Assembly: GCA_021775315.1 (NCBI GenBank)
Contig: JAJFIC010000007.1
Span: 1 to 64,000, forward strand
Length of the DNA stretch: 64,000 nt
Source of the DNA: Paracoccaceae bacterium
GTDB taxonomy: Bacteria > Pseudomonadota > Alphaproteobacteria > Rhodobacterales > Rhodobacteraceae
Direction: 5' to 3'
The notes under the pieces are model-generated. The model did not search any database. It was given only the letters and a program-made list of their open reading frames with translations, and was not told the DNA's origin. The position numbers and the translations under genes are program-made. This document shows, piece after piece, positions 17,060 through 26,428 of the stretch; position 1 is the stretch's first letter; the number at the start of each line of letters is the position of its first letter.

Positions 17060-18303
17060 TATGCCGCGATCCTTTCTGTCATCGGTTTTTCATTTATCGG
17101 CAGATGCACAATCGCGGACAACGCCCCGACACCGACACCGACCCACCAGACGGCTGTATAACTGCCATAAATGTCATACATCCGCCCACCCAGCCAAACA
17201 CCCAGAAAACTGCCAAGTTGGTGACTGAAAAACACGATTCCATAGAGCGTGCCCATGTAGCGAAGGCCATAAACATGCGCGACCAAGCCGCTGGTCAGCG
17301 GCACCGTTGCCAGCCACAAAGACCCCATCGAAACCGAAAAGATAATGACCGAGGTTGGCGTGATCGGCATCAGGATAAAGGCCCCGGCAATGATCGTGCG
17401 GCCCAGATAAATCCCGGCCAACAGATATTTACGGCTGAACCGATTGCCCAAGTAGCCCGCCGTGATCGTGCCAACGATATTCGCCAACCCAATCAGGGAA
17501 ATCGCCACCGCCCCCAGCGCCGAAGTCGTCGTAACGCCAACGCTGGCCAAGGTTCCACTGGGGTCAATCGCGCCGCACATTTCTGTCACCATCGCAGGAA
17601 AATGCGCCGTGACAAATGCCAGTTGATAACCACAGGAAAAGAAGCCGACAAAGATCAGGATGTAAGACGGATCGGTCAGCGTCTTTTTCAGGATCGCGCC
17701 CATGCTTTCTTCTATCTCGGTCTTGCTGGCAAGGGTCGGCACCCGCATCACGGGCAAAACCGCCAGCACTGCGATGATGCCGGCGGCAAACACTAAAAAC
17801 ACAGATTGCCACGCCATCATCGACAACAACCATTCTGCCAAAGGCGCGCCGACAACCTGCCCGGCAGAACCCGCAGCCGTAGCAATGCCCAGCGCCATCG
17901 ACCGGTTTTCGTCGCTTGACGTGCGCCCGACAACCGCCAGAATGACCCCAAATCCGGTTCCCGCAACGCCAAACCCGACCAAAATTTCCAAAAACTGATG
18001 TGCGCCGGGTGTCACGGCAAAACTGGATAAAATCAACCCGGTTGCATAGATCAGTGCCCCCGCAATAATCGCCCTGCGGTCACCAAATTTTTCCGCCAAC
18101 GCGCCGAAAATTGGCTGGCCAATGCCCCACGCCAGATTCTGAATCGCAATCGCCAGCGAAAAATCCGCCCGTGCCCAGCCAAATTCGGTGGCGATCGGGA
18201 TCTGAAACACGCCAAAAGACGCCCGGATCGCAAAGCCCATCATAATGATAACGCAGCCCCCGATCAGAACCGGGGTAAAGAGCGGCGTGCGCGATTGGGT
18301 CAT
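17059..18303 (-). CDS. MFS transporter
   Basis: A 414-residue protein with about twelve membrane segments and the major-facilitator motif A-like loop ALAEKFGDRR between TM2 and TM3. I place the start at 18303 (MTQSRTPLFTPV) with AGGACAGG upstream. A longer frame to 18387 adds an unlikely hydrophobic leader and would overlap the likely promoter. It resembles the monocarboxylate/oxalate-formate type of MFS carriers. It is the first gene of the operon with the oxygenase and is divergent from zapE, sharing 135 nt of intergenic DNA. Confidence 0.88.
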   Translation of the reverse strand: MTQSRTPLFTPVLIGGCVIIMMGFAIRASFGVFQIPIATEFGWARADFSLAIAIQNLAWGIGQPIFGALAEKFGDRRAIIAGALIYATGLILSSFAVTPGAHQFLEILVGFGVAGTGFGVILAVVGRTSSDENRSMALGIATAAGSAGQVVGAPLAEWLLSMMAWQSVFLVFAAGIIAVLAVLPVMRVPTLASKTEIEESMGAILKKTLTDPSYILIFVGFFSCGYQLAFVTAHFPAMVTEMCGAIDPSGTLASVGVTTTSALGAVAISLIGLANIVGTITAGYLGNRFSRKYLLAGIYLGRTIIAGAFILMPITPTSVIIFSVSMGSLWLATVPLTSGLVAHVYGLRYMGTLYGIVFFSHQLGSFLGVWLGGRMYDIYGSYTAVWWVGVGVGALSAIVHLPINEKPMTERIAA

Positions 18304-18438
18304 TGCCTGTCCTGTCTTAAACCAGATGGTGACGGTGAGATAAAAACGCGTAAACGTCAAAAGAAAACTTGTCGATATCACCATCACGAATGGTTATGGT
18401 TCGCCGACCTTAATACAGAGAGATCAGGTGCAAATAAC

Positions 18439-19536
18439 GTGAATTCAACGCTAAAATCCAAGTACAACGCGCTGGTGGCCAAAGGCGATGTGCACAGTGA
18501 TCCGGCACAGTTGGCAGCGATTGATCAGCTGGAAGGTATCCGGGGCTATTTGCAGGCAACATCGCGAACCCGTCGCGGCGGATTGGCTGGTTTGCTGCGG
18601 CGAAAAAAGCCTGACTTACCGCCCGGTCTTTATCTATGGGGCGGTGTGGGGACTGGCAAATCCATGCTGATGGATTTGTTTTTTGCCAACACAGATATAG
18701 CGCGCAAACGTCGTGTGCATTTTCACGCCTTTATACAGGAAATCCACGACGCCATTCATCTCGCCCGCCAAGACGGCGGCACCGATCCGATTGCACCCGT
18801 GGCGCAGGCTGTGGCGGCTGAGGCCCGGTTGTTGTGCTTTGATGAAATGCAGATCACGGATATCACGGATGCAATGATTGTCGGTCGCCTGTTTGAAAAA
18901 CTGTTTGAGGCCGGAACGGTGATTGTGACCACGTCAAACCGCCCGCCCGATGAGCTTTATAAACACGGGTTGAACCGCCAGCTTTTCCTGCCCTTCATTG
19001 CCCTTATTAAGGCGCGTATGAAAGTCCATCACGTTTTAAGCGACATGGATTACCGGCAGGATCGGCTTCGCGGCCAGCAAACCTGGTTTTGTCCAATCGG
19101 CGATGTTGCCACAGATGCGCTTGACGCGATCTGGCTGGACCTGACCGAAGGCGCCGCCAGCGCGCTGACCCTGCGGGTGAAATCGCGCGACATCGTTTTG
19201 CCCGCGTTTCACAATGGTATCGCACGCGCCAGTTTTGCCGATCTGTGCGAGGCCCCGCTTGGCCCCGGCGACTACCTTGCCATTGCCGACGCCGTTCGCC
19301 TGCTTATCATCGACGACATTCCGATCATGTCGCGTGCCCGCAACAACGAAGCCAAGCGGTTCGTTACGCTGATCGACACCCTTTACGAGGCAAAGACTCA
19401 GCTGATTTGCTCTGCGGATGCAGAACCCGAGCAGCTTTATGAACAAGGTGCCGGGGCGTTTGAATTTGCGCGAACAGCCTCACGTCTGCGCGAAATGCAA
19501 TCCGCAGATTGGGGAGCCTCCGGCGGGGATATTTAG
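18439..19536 (+). CDS. zapE: Cell division protein ZapE (AFG1-like ATPase)
   Basis: A 365-residue P-loop ATPase. The Walker A motif is WGGVGTGKSMLMDLFF near residue 70 and Walker B is LLCFDEMQITD near 135, followed by a sensor region TTSNRPPDELY. In E. coli ZapE associates with the Z-ring late in division; eukaryotic AFG1 acts in mitochondria. I use the GTG at 18439 with AGGTG upstream; an upstream ATG at 18295 would overlap the MFS gene. The C-terminus GASGGDI is encoded by copy 2 of the 35-nt gene-end repeat, so the repeat supplies the stop codon. Confidence 0.92.
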   Translation: MNSTLKSKYNALVAKGDVHSDPAQLAAIDQLEGIRGYLQATSRTRRGGLAGLLRRKKPDLPPGLYLWGGVGTGKSMLMDLFFANTDIARKRRVHFHAFIQEIHDAIHLARQDGGTDPIAPVAQAVAAEARLLCFDEMQITDITDAMIVGRLFEKLFEAGTVIVTTSNRPPDELYKHGLNRQLFLPFIALIKARMKVHHVLSDMDYRQDRLRGQQTWFCPIGDVATDALDAIWLDLTEGAASALTLRVKSRDIVLPAFHNGIARASFADLCEAPLGPGDYLAIADAVRLLIIDDIPIMSRARNNEAKRFVTLIDTLYEAKTQLICSADAEPEQLYEQGAGAFEFARTASRLREMQSADWGASGGDI

Positions 19537-19550
19537 CAAAAAGAAGAAGC
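19516..19550 (+). repeat. 35-nt gene-end repeat, copy 2
   Basis: GCCTCCGGCGGGGATATTTA and the following AAAAAGAAGAAG run match copy 1 at 11003-11037. Here the repeat lies across the zapE stop (TAG at 19534-19536) and encodes its last residues. It ends 1 nt before the stop of the convergent MltB-like gene, so it may help end transcription from either side. Function is unknown. Confidence 0.55.
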
Positions 19551-19551
19551 G

Positions 19552-20847
19552 TTAAGGGGCCTGCTTTTTCTTCTTCTTTTGCTTAAGCTGTTTCAGCAAA
19601 TCCGTGGTGGCATAGCCATCCGGCTTGACCCCGATCGAGGCCTGAAAAGCCCGGATCGCTGCAATCGTATCCGGCCCGACGATGCCGTCGATCTTTTCCA
19701 TCTTGATGCCTTTGCGCCGCAACAGGCGTTGCATCTGCTTTTTCTGCTTGAACGACAGGGCTTTTTCGCCGCGTGGCCATTTCGCCTGTATCGGGCCGCC
19801 GCCTTTGATGCGGTCGCCCAGATGGCCAACTGCGATCACATAGGCGTCTGCGGTGTTGTACCGTTCGATCACCTGAAAGTTCTTGAAAATAATAAAGGCC
19901 GCGCCTTTGGCCCCTGCCGGTAGCAAAATAGACGACTTGCCGTGATCAGGCAGTTTCTTGCCGTCATATGTTGTCACCCCCAGTGCGCGCCAATGCGCAA
20001 CCGGTTTTTTGACCCGTTCACTGGTTTGCGAGTAGTCAAAATCTTCCGGCAACCGCACCTCAAGCCCCCAGGGCTGGTTATGCACCCAGCCGTGGCGTTT
20101 GAGGTAATTGGCCGTTGAAGCCAAGGCATCTGCCGGGTCTTTTTCCCAGATGTTGCGTTTTCCGTCGCCGCGAAAATCCTGCGCGAACCCAAGATAGCTG
20201 GTCGGGATGAATTGCGTGTGGCCCATCGCGCCAGCCCACGACCCTTTCATGCCGCTGGCCCGGATGTCGCCTGATTGAATGATCTGAAGGGCGGCGATCA
20301 ACTGTGCTTCAAAGAATTTGCTGCGGCGGCTGTCAAAGGCCAAAGTCGACAAAGCCTCGATAATCGGAATGTCGCCTTTTTGGGCGCCATAGGCGCTTTC
20401 CAGACCCCAGATCGCCAATACGACCTCGTAGTCAACGCCGTATGTCTTTTCGATCCGTTGCAACAAAGCCCGGTGCTTGCTTAGCGCCTTTTTGCCGTTT
20501 TTAACCCGTGCTTCTGACGTTGCCGTATCCAGATATTCCCAGATTTGTTTGGTGAACTCGGATTGGTTGCGGTCTTTGTCGATGATGCTGGGGTTGAACG
20601 TTACACCTTTGAACGCCCGATCATAGACATCAGCGGAAATACCTTTTGCAATCGCCTTTGCGCGAAACGCTTTGACCCAAAGGTCAAACCGAGCGTTGGA
20701 CGCCGCCACCCGAATTTCCGGGGCCGAGGTGCTGGCGGTTCGCGCCTTTGGCCGAATTTCAGGGGCTTCCTGCCCGGTTGTCGCTGAAACCATAGGTGCC
20801 AAAAGCACAGCACTGACAAGGGTCAGCAAACCGCAAATGCGCCGCAT
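19552..20847 (-). CDS. MltB-family lytic murein transglycosylase with peptidoglycan-binding domain
   Basis: A 431-residue exported protein with a signal peptide (residues about 1-22). An MltB-type catalytic domain spans about 50-345: the catalytic Glu is in VLAIWGLESAYG near 147, with MKGSWAGAMGHTQFIPTSY near 200. A PG_binding_1 domain near 365-420 (KIDGIVGPDTIAAIRAFQ) precedes a Lys-rich tail. It cleaves glycan strands to anhydro-muropeptides in the periplasm. It differs from the Slt-type enzyme at 1096 in fold, so the two are not recent duplicates. An AGGAG ribosome binding site precedes the start. It converges on zapE. Confidence 0.93.
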   Translation of the reverse strand: MRRICGLLTLVSAVLLAPMVSATTGQEAPEIRPKARTASTSAPEIRVAASNARFDLWVKAFRAKAIAKGISADVYDRAFKGVTFNPSIIDKDRNQSEFTKQIWEYLDTATSEARVKNGKKALSKHRALLQRIEKTYGVDYEVVLAIWGLESAYGAQKGDIPIIEALSTLAFDSRRSKFFEAQLIAALQIIQSGDIRASGMKGSWAGAMGHTQFIPTSYLGFAQDFRGDGKRNIWEKDPADALASTANYLKRHGWVHNQPWGLEVRLPEDFDYSQTSERVKKPVAHWRALGVTTYDGKKLPDHGKSSILLPAGAKGAAFIIFKNFQVIERYNTADAYVIAVGHLGDRIKGGGPIQAKWPRGEKALSFKQKKQMQRLLRRKGIKMEKIDGIVGPDTIAAIRAFQASIGVKPDGYATTDLLKQLKQKKKKKQAP

Positions 20848-20943
20848 GTGAATTCTCCTGCTCGACTTCTTTTGTCGAAGTCTAGCGCGGAAACGTCTCG
20901 GGAAAAAGAGGTAAGCACTGCGTCGGCAAAGCCGCGCCGATGG

Positions 20944-23202
20944 TTACTTGCTGCGCCCACGCCGCTGTACTTTGCGAATTTTGCGCTGTTTGTTCCTGTG
21001 CGCGCTTAGCTTGCGCCCCATGGGTCGCCCGGACTTCGCACCACCGCCCTTTGGCATCGGCTTGCCGTCAACCGCCAACAGCTCGAACATCAAACCGCCG
21101 GTGACAGGCACAGCCTCGGCCAGGCGCACTGTTGCCGGTTGCCCAAGCTTGAGCACCAGTCGTGATTTTTCCCCGGTCAGGGTTTGCGCGTTTTCATCAT
21201 GGTGGAAGAACTCGCGACCCAAAGTCGATATTGGGATCAGGCCATCGGCACCGGTTTCTGTCAAACGCACGAACAGGCCAAACCGGGCGATACCGGAAAT
21301 CTTGCCTTCAAATTCATTGCCAACCCGTTCGGACAGATAGGCGGCCAGATAGCGGTCGTTTGTGTCGCGTTCTGCCATCATCGAGCGACGCTCGGTTTGT
21401 GAAATCGCTTCGCCTGTTTCCTCTAGCCGCTCGGCCTCTTGCGGTGACAGCCCGTCATTACCCCAGCCATGCGCGGCGATCAGCGAGCGGTGCACGATCA
21501 GGTCGGCATAGCGCCGGATCGGCGAGGTGAAATGGCCGTAGCGTGGCAGGTTCAACCCGAAATGGCCGAAATTTGACGGCGCGTAATAGGCTTGCGTCAT
21601 AGATCGCAGAACCGACATGCTGATGATCTCAGAATTTACCGTGCCGGCAGCGCTGTCCAGCAAGCGATTCAAATGTTGGGTTTTCAACACCTGACCCTTG
21701 GCCAACGTCAATCCCGCCGCATGGGCCACATCGCGCAATCCGTCCAGCTTTTCGGGCGCGGGTTCTTCATGCACGCGGTACAATAACGGGCGTTTCGCCG
21801 ATTCCAGCGTTTCCGCGGCACAGACATTGGCGAGGATCATAAACTCTTCGATCAATTTATGCGCATCAAACCGATCCCGGAACGCGACCGAGGTCACATG
21901 CCCTTCATCAGACAGTTCGATCCTGCGTTCCGGCAGATCAAGATGCAGCGGCTGGCGGTTTGCGCGTTCTTTGCACGCCGCACTATAGGCCGCGAATAGC
22001 GGTTCAATCACGGTTTTGATCAGCGGGGCGGTCTGGTCGTCAGGCGCGCCATCCTGCGCCGCCTGCGTCTGGATGTAATTGAGCGAGGCGTGCGATTTCA
22101 TCAGGCCACGGCTGAACCGGTGGCCGATTTTCTTGCCTGCCTGATCCAGAACCATGCGCACCGCAAGACAAGGCCGAACAACGCCTTCGTGCAACGAACA
22201 CAAATCACCCGACAGGGCCTCGGGCAACATCGGCACCACGCGGTCGGGAAAATAGGTGGAATTGCCGCGTTTCAGCGCCTCGCGGTCCAGTTGAGAACCG
22301 GGCGTCACATAATGTGCGACATCCGCAATGGCGACCCAAACCACAAAGCCACCTGCATTCGCCGGGTCATCATCCCGATGCGCATAAACCGCGTCATCGT
22401 GATCGCGCGCATCCGCTGGGTCAATTGTGATCAGTGGCAGATTGGTCAAATCCTCGCGCTTGCCCAACTTGACCGGCTGGGCCTGCTCGGCCTCAAGCAA
22501 AACAGCATCCGGAAACGAGTCCGGAATGCCATGGGCGTGGATCGCGTAAAGCGAAACGGATTTTGGTGCAGACGGATCGCCCACCACGGCGACAATGCGC
22601 GCCAGCGGCAACCCCATGCGTCCCTTGGGGCCGCTTTGTTCCGCCTCAACCAGTTCGCCGTCTTTTGCGCCGCCTGATGCACCGTCAGGCACATACCATT
22701 CGCGGTCAGACTTTTTGTCGATGGGCACGATGCGCCCACCTTCGCTGCTTTCGCGGTAGAGTCCTAACAAGCGTGATGGGCCAGCGCCAATTCTGCGAAT
22801 GATCCGCGCCTCATAGGCATGGTCCTGCCCGCTGACCGTCGTCAGCCGCGCCAAAATCCGTTCACCTGCGGCAAGGGCCTTATCGCCTTTTTTCGCAACC
22901 ATCAGAATTTTGGGGGCGGGTGTACCCTGCTCCCATTCAACGGGTTGCGCGAACAAATCGCCATCGCTGTCCGGCTCGTTGATCGAAAGAACGGAAACAG
23001 GAGGCAGGTTGTTTGGGTCGCGATAGGTGTTGCGACGCTTTTCCAGATGCCCTTCGGCAGTCAGTTCCTTTAACAGCCGTTTAAGGTCAATTCGGGCCGC
23101 ACCTTTGATGCCAAAAGCCCGCCCAATGTCGCGCTTGTTGGTTTTGGTCGGGTTTTCTTCGATCCACTTGATCAGATCAGCTTTTGACGGAAATGTTTTC
23201 AT
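20944..23202 (-). CDS. rnr: Ribonuclease R
   Basis: A 752-residue processive 3'-5' exoribonuclease that can degrade structured RNA. The order is an N-terminal winged-helix region (about 1-65), cold-shock domains, the RNB catalytic domain with ITIDPADARDHDDAVYA near 265 (metal-binding Asp residues), an S1 domain near 640-720, and a basic tail (HRNKQRKIRKVQRRGRSK). In E. coli RNase R takes part in tmRNA-linked mRNA decay, which fits smpB in this window functionally. It is the last gene of a likely operon with dapE and the DUF2064 gene; 82 nt precede it. Confidence 0.96.
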   Translation of the reverse strand: MKTFPSKADLIKWIEENPTKTNKRDIGRAFGIKGAARIDLKRLLKELTAEGHLEKRRNTYRDPNNLPPVSVLSINEPDSDGDLFAQPVEWEQGTPAPKILMVAKKGDKALAAGERILARLTTVSGQDHAYEARIIRRIGAGPSRLLGLYRESSEGGRIVPIDKKSDREWYVPDGASGGAKDGELVEAEQSGPKGRMGLPLARIVAVVGDPSAPKSVSLYAIHAHGIPDSFPDAVLLEAEQAQPVKLGKREDLTNLPLITIDPADARDHDDAVYAHRDDDPANAGGFVVWVAIADVAHYVTPGSQLDREALKRGNSTYFPDRVVPMLPEALSGDLCSLHEGVVRPCLAVRMVLDQAGKKIGHRFSRGLMKSHASLNYIQTQAAQDGAPDDQTAPLIKTVIEPLFAAYSAACKERANRQPLHLDLPERRIELSDEGHVTSVAFRDRFDAHKLIEEFMILANVCAAETLESAKRPLLYRVHEEPAPEKLDGLRDVAHAAGLTLAKGQVLKTQHLNRLLDSAAGTVNSEIISMSVLRSMTQAYYAPSNFGHFGLNLPRYGHFTSPIRRYADLIVHRSLIAAHGWGNDGLSPQEAERLEETGEAISQTERRSMMAERDTNDRYLAAYLSERVGNEFEGKISGIARFGLFVRLTETGADGLIPISTLGREFFHHDENAQTLTGEKSRLVLKLGQPATVRLAEAVPVTGGLMFELLAVDGKPMPKGGGAKSGRPMGRKLSAHRNKQRKIRKVQRRGRSK

Positions 23203-23284
23203 GCCCGGCCTTTATCACGCAGCTGTCGGCGCGTCATGCGCAAAAAACTGCGTCTGCTTTTCGGGCGTATAAAGCATCGGCCAA

Positions 23285-23875
23285 TCAAAGATCCGCCGCC
23301 GTATCAACATCGTGCAACATATCAACCATGGCGATCCGTTTCCCCGGCAAACAAGCCATCGAATCCACCAGCGCATCCGCGCTTGACCATCGCACGTCTT
23401 TAAGCCAGTGGCGCGGCACGGCTGTTGTGTGTTTCAGGCCAATCAGCCAATAGCCACCATCAAAGGCCGGACCAAACACCGCCTGATGATCCCCAAGCGC
23501 TTTGAACGCCCGCGCGATATGCGCCGGTGTGATGGCCGGAATATCAGCGCCGATGATCACCACCGGGCCGGGGTTTGCATCACCCGTCACATCACGAAGC
23601 ATCCGCCCCATCCGCGCGCCAAGGTCGCCACGCCCCTGCGCCACGCGCGCGACCTGACCGGGCCAAACGCGGCTGGTCAGACCTTCGTTATCGGGGGATA
23701 CCGCCAATTGGGTTTCCCAGCGACGATCGGCGGTCAATGTGCGGATCAAACGGCTTGACTGGTGGCGAAACCACCACGCCGCCTGAACCTGCCCGATATC
23801 TGCGCCAAGCCGGGTTTTCACGCGGCCGGGATGCGGCTCTTTCACCATTATGACAAGGCGGGGCCTAACTGCCAA
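23285..23875 (-). CDS. DUF2064 (TIGR04282) glycosyltransferase-like protein
   Basis: A 196-residue protein with a nucleotide-sugar-transferase-like GT-A fold: [18 protein letters not shown] at the N-terminus, [11 protein letters not shown] with the DxD-like Asp near residue 105, and [14 protein letters not shown] near 135. The first beta strand RPRLVIM lies before the first ATG (23848), so I favour a TTG start at 23875 that overlaps the dapE stop and has AAGGGA upstream. The family is annotated as a glycosyltransferase in some arsenosugar gene clusters, but no arsenic gene is near. The true substrate is unknown. Confidence 0.8.
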   Translation of the reverse strand: MAVRPRLVIMVKEPHPGRVKTRLGADIGQVQAAWWFRHQSSRLIRTLTADRRWETQLAVSPDNEGLTSRVWPGQVARVAQGRGDLGARMGRMLRDVTGDANPGPVVIIGADIPAITPAHIARAFKALGDHQAVFGPAFDGGYWLIGLKHTTAVPRHWLKDVRWSSADALVDSMACLPGKRIAMVDMLHDVDTAADL

Positions 23876-25016
23876 AATATCCCTTAAGGATGCGCGTGTA
23901 GATCGCCTTGAGCTGGAGTATCTGTTCAACCGGCACGCATTCATCCACCTGATGCATGGTTTTGCCGACAAGGCCGAATTCCACCACCGGACAATGGTTT
24001 TTGACAAAACGTGCGTCAGAGGTGCCACCAGATGTTGACAAAACCGGCGTGCGCCCAGTTTCAACCGCCACCGCTTTGCCAATCAGATCGGACAATTCAC
24101 CGGGCTCGGTAATAAAGCTTTCGCCCGAAACTGACGTTTTCATATCCACACGCACCCCAGTTTCGCCTTCGATCTTGTCGGCCTCAGCGCGCAGCCACGC
24201 GATCAGATCGTCAGAGTTATGAGCATCATTGAACCGGATATTGACCACGCTCTTGCTGCTGGCCGGGATCACGTTATTCGCGGGATTTCCGGTATCAATC
24301 GTGGTGATCGCCAACGTAGAAGCGTCAAAATGATCGGTGCCTGTATCGAGCACATGGCCAGCCAACCGATCCATAAGGCGAACCATTGCCACCAGCGGAT
24401 TATTTGCCCGGTGCGGATAGGCTGAATGGCCCTGCTTTCCATTGACAACAAAACGCGCAGTCATAGACCCCCGTCGGCCAATTTTCATCATCTCGCCCAT
24501 CACGTCAGGATTTGTCGGCTCGCCGACCAGACAATGATCAATCACCTCGCCATTTTTTGCCATCCAATCCAGCAGCGCAACGGTGCCGTCAGTTGCGACC
24601 CCTTCTTCATCACCCGTAATCGCCAGCACGATTGATCCGTCCGGCGGGGTGTCGCGAATGAAATCAATCGCCGCCGCCGCAAAGGCCGCAACGCCCGATT
24701 TCATATCGGTCGCGCCGCGCCCATAAAGAATGCCATCGCGGATTTCAGCCCCAAACGGATCGACCGACCACGCATCAACATCACCGACCGGAACGACATC
24801 CGTATGGCCGTTAAATCCAAATGTCCGGCCATTATTGCCCTGCCCCCAACGCGCAAAAAGATTGGCGATGCCGCCTCGGTCGACGCGGGTGCAATTGAAC
24901 CCCGCCGCGCCTAGCACGCTTTCCAGCAATACAATTGCGCCACCCTCGTCGGGTGTCACGGATGGGCACCGAATCAGGTCGGCGGTCAGGGCCACCGGGT
25001 CAGTTGGTTTGGTCAT
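23865..25016 (-). CDS. dapE: Succinyl-diaminopimelate desuccinylase
   Basis: DapE releases succinate from N-succinyl-LL-diaminopimelate, giving LL-DAP for lysine and peptidoglycan. The 383-residue dinuclear zinc enzyme (M20 family) shows [14 protein letters not shown] near 66 (metal His and Asp), RGATDMKSG near 97 (bridging Asp), [12 protein letters not shown] near 132 (catalytic Glu pair), and the late metal His in [11 protein letters not shown] near 352. It lies 12 nt after the SH3-like gene and overlaps the DUF2064 gene. dapD, which makes the succinylated precursor of its substrate, lies 3.4 kb away on the same strand. Confidence 0.97.
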   Translation of the reverse strand: MTKPTDPVALTADLIRCPSVTPDEGGAIVLLESVLGAAGFNCTRVDRGGIANLFARWGQGNNGRTFGFNGHTDVVPVGDVDAWSVDPFGAEIRDGILYGRGATDMKSGVAAFAAAAIDFIRDTPPDGSIVLAITGDEEGVATDGTVALLDWMAKNGEVIDHCLVGEPTNPDVMGEMMKIGRRGSMTARFVVNGKQGHSAYPHRANNPLVAMVRLMDRLAGHVLDTGTDHFDASTLAITTIDTGNPANNVIPASSKSVVNIRFNDAHNSDDLIAWLRAEADKIEGETGVRVDMKTSVSGESFITEPGELSDLIGKAVAVETGRTPVLSTSGGTSDARFVKNHCPVVEFGLVGKTMHQVDECVPVEQILQLKAIYTRILKGYFGS

Positions 25017-25028
25017 AGACGGGCCTTT

Positions 25029-25367
25029 TCATCGCTTATTCGGATACCGGATTTCACAGATATACTTGCCATAAACCCAGCCCACAGGGCCGTCATAGCT
25101 TTGGTCTTGCAGACCATTTATCACCATCACCTGACGCCAACCATTTTCAAACTCAGGATCAGTTGTTAGCAAAAACGTGTCCGGCCCCAGCTTGGCAAGC
25201 AATTGGCACGAACCCGCAGGACACGAACGTAAGGCCAGAAAATTGTCGCCCTGAGGGTCAAGATCACAGGTGATATATTGCTCGCCGCTATAGGCATGAA
25301 GCGCGGTTGCAAGACCAAGTGCTGGCAATGCGTAAAGCAGCGAACGGATGGGGTTGAGAATAGTCAT
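25029..25367 (-). CDS. Secreted SH3-like domain protein
   Basis: I place the start at 25367 because AGGAGA lies 8 nt upstream and the protein then begins with a signal peptide (MTILNPIRSLLYALPALGLA). The mature part, about 90 residues, has the strand pattern of a bacterial SH3 domain: FLALRSCPAGSCQLLAKLG, then WRQVMVINGL and GWVYGKYICEI. It has four Cys in the mature region that could form disulfides in the periplasm. Such domains often bind peptidoglycan peptides. It is 12 nt upstream of dapE and probably in the same transcript. Confidence 0.75.
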   Translation of the reverse strand: MTILNPIRSLLYALPALGLATALHAYSGEQYITCDLDPQGDNFLALRSCPAGSCQLLAKLGPDTFLLTTDPEFENGWRQVMVINGLQDQSYDGPVGWVYGKYICEIRYPNKR

Positions 25368-25480
25368 TTGGCGGTCTCCTAATTGTGACAAGGATGCACC
25401 GCAGCAGCCTAAACAGCATCCGGCCAACCAACAAGTGCCTGACAAAGAAACGTTCAATACAACCTAGGATTGCCGGCGCC

Positions 25481-26140
25481 TTATTCCTCATCCAGCCCCA
25501 AAAGATCGCTGACGATTTCCGCCACCTCTTCAGGATCACCCGCCAATGCGTCGGCTTCGGCCATGTGCAATTCACCGTCATCGGAAAACCCCCACAAAAC
25601 CCCCAGCGACCGGATATCGTTGTTCTGCGCCCCAAGGATGTCATGCATGCGATCACCAATCATGACCGAGCGAAACGGATCAGCACCGGTTTCCGCCAAA
25701 GCATGCGCCAGCAAATCAGTCTTGTCGGAATTGGTGCCATCCAGTTCCGAGCCGAACAGACCGTCGACGTAATGTGACAGACCAAAATTTTCGGTAATCG
25801 TATTTGCGTAGGCATGTGGTTTTGAGGTCGCGATAAACAGCGGCAGACCGGTTTCGCGCAGGGCCATCAGCATCTCGCCGATTCCGTCGTAAACATCCGC
25901 CTCAAACAGACCGTCAGCAATATAACGTTCGCGATAAAGTTCGACCGCCTCGTTTACGTTGGCACGCTCGCCCAGCAGCACGCGAAAACTGTCCCACAAG
26001 GGGGGGCCAATGCACCAGGTCAGCTCGTTCTGGGTGGGCACTTCGGCACCCAGTTCTGCCAAAGCATATTGGATCGAAAGGGTAATCCCTTCCTTTGGAT
26101 CAATCAATGTGCCGTCAAGGTCCAGGAAAATTGCGGTCAT
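25481..26140 (-). CDS. HAD-family hydrolase (phosphoglycolate phosphatase-like)
   Basis: A 219-residue haloacid-dehalogenase hydrolase: motif I LDLDGTLIDPKEG at the N-terminus, motif II ATSKP near 110, Lys and motif IV in MIGDRMHDILGAQNND near 165. The helical cap between motifs I and II marks the Gph/PgmB subgroup. I start at 26140 (MTAIFLDLDGTL); a frame to 26173 exists but adds residues not seen in the family. It dephosphorylates a small metabolite, possibly 2-phosphoglycolate, but subgroup members are promiscuous. The next gene on this strand, the SH3-like one, starts 113 nt further on. Confidence 0.85.
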   Translation of the reverse strand: MTAIFLDLDGTLIDPKEGITLSIQYALAELGAEVPTQNELTWCIGPPLWDSFRVLLGERANVNEAVELYRERYIADGLFEADVYDGIGEMLMALRETGLPLFIATSKPHAYANTITENFGLSHYVDGLFGSELDGTNSDKTDLLAHALAETGADPFRSVMIGDRMHDILGAQNNDIRSLGVLWGFSDDGELHMAEADALAGDPEEVAEIVSDLLGLDEE

Positions 26141-26337
26141 TTGGGCGCCATACCTTTGTTGATATATCCGCAATATCTATTGGAACGGCATCGGGAATAA
26201 CATAGAAAATTCATGCATTTCCCCATTTGTCGTACGTCAATACCGCTATTTTGACCCTCAAGAAAGGCCGATTCCCCACGCCAAGGTGTCGCAGTTTAGC
26301 AACCCATTGTTACTGTTTAAGAAATTTTGCCGGTAAG

Positions 26338-26351
26338 TTGCGTTAGATCAA
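26338..26351 (+). promoter_or_regulatory. Possible FNR/FnrL box upstream of the cytochrome pair
   Basis: TTGCGTTAGATCAA matches the FNR-type palindrome TTGAT-N4-ATCAA at 8 of 10 defined positions and keeps the invariant TTG-N8-CAA. It lies 77 nt before the cytochrome c start at 26429. Oxygen control of respiratory cytochromes by FnrL is common in Rhodobacterales. One imperfect site is weak evidence. Confidence 0.35.
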
Positions 26352-26428
26352 GGAACGACCGCGTTTTTTTTGTTGCGCTTCACGAGGCAGCAGCAAGCTG
26401 CCGAATAGTACGCAGAGGAGAAATCGAT

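Noticed and set aside
19536-19580. AAAAAGAAGAAG...CTTTTTCTTCTTC inverted repeat as a bidirectional terminator
   Set aside because: The T/C-rich arm encodes the Lys-rich end of the MltB-like protein and the other arm is the 35-nt repeat. The stem is A/T-rich and imperfect, so termination is not well supported.
23215-23310. 31-codon ORF between the DUF2064 gene and rnr (minus strand)
   Set aside because: It is open ([12 protein letters not shown]...) and fills the gap, but it has no ribosome binding site, overlaps the upstream gene and matches nothing I know. It could be chance.
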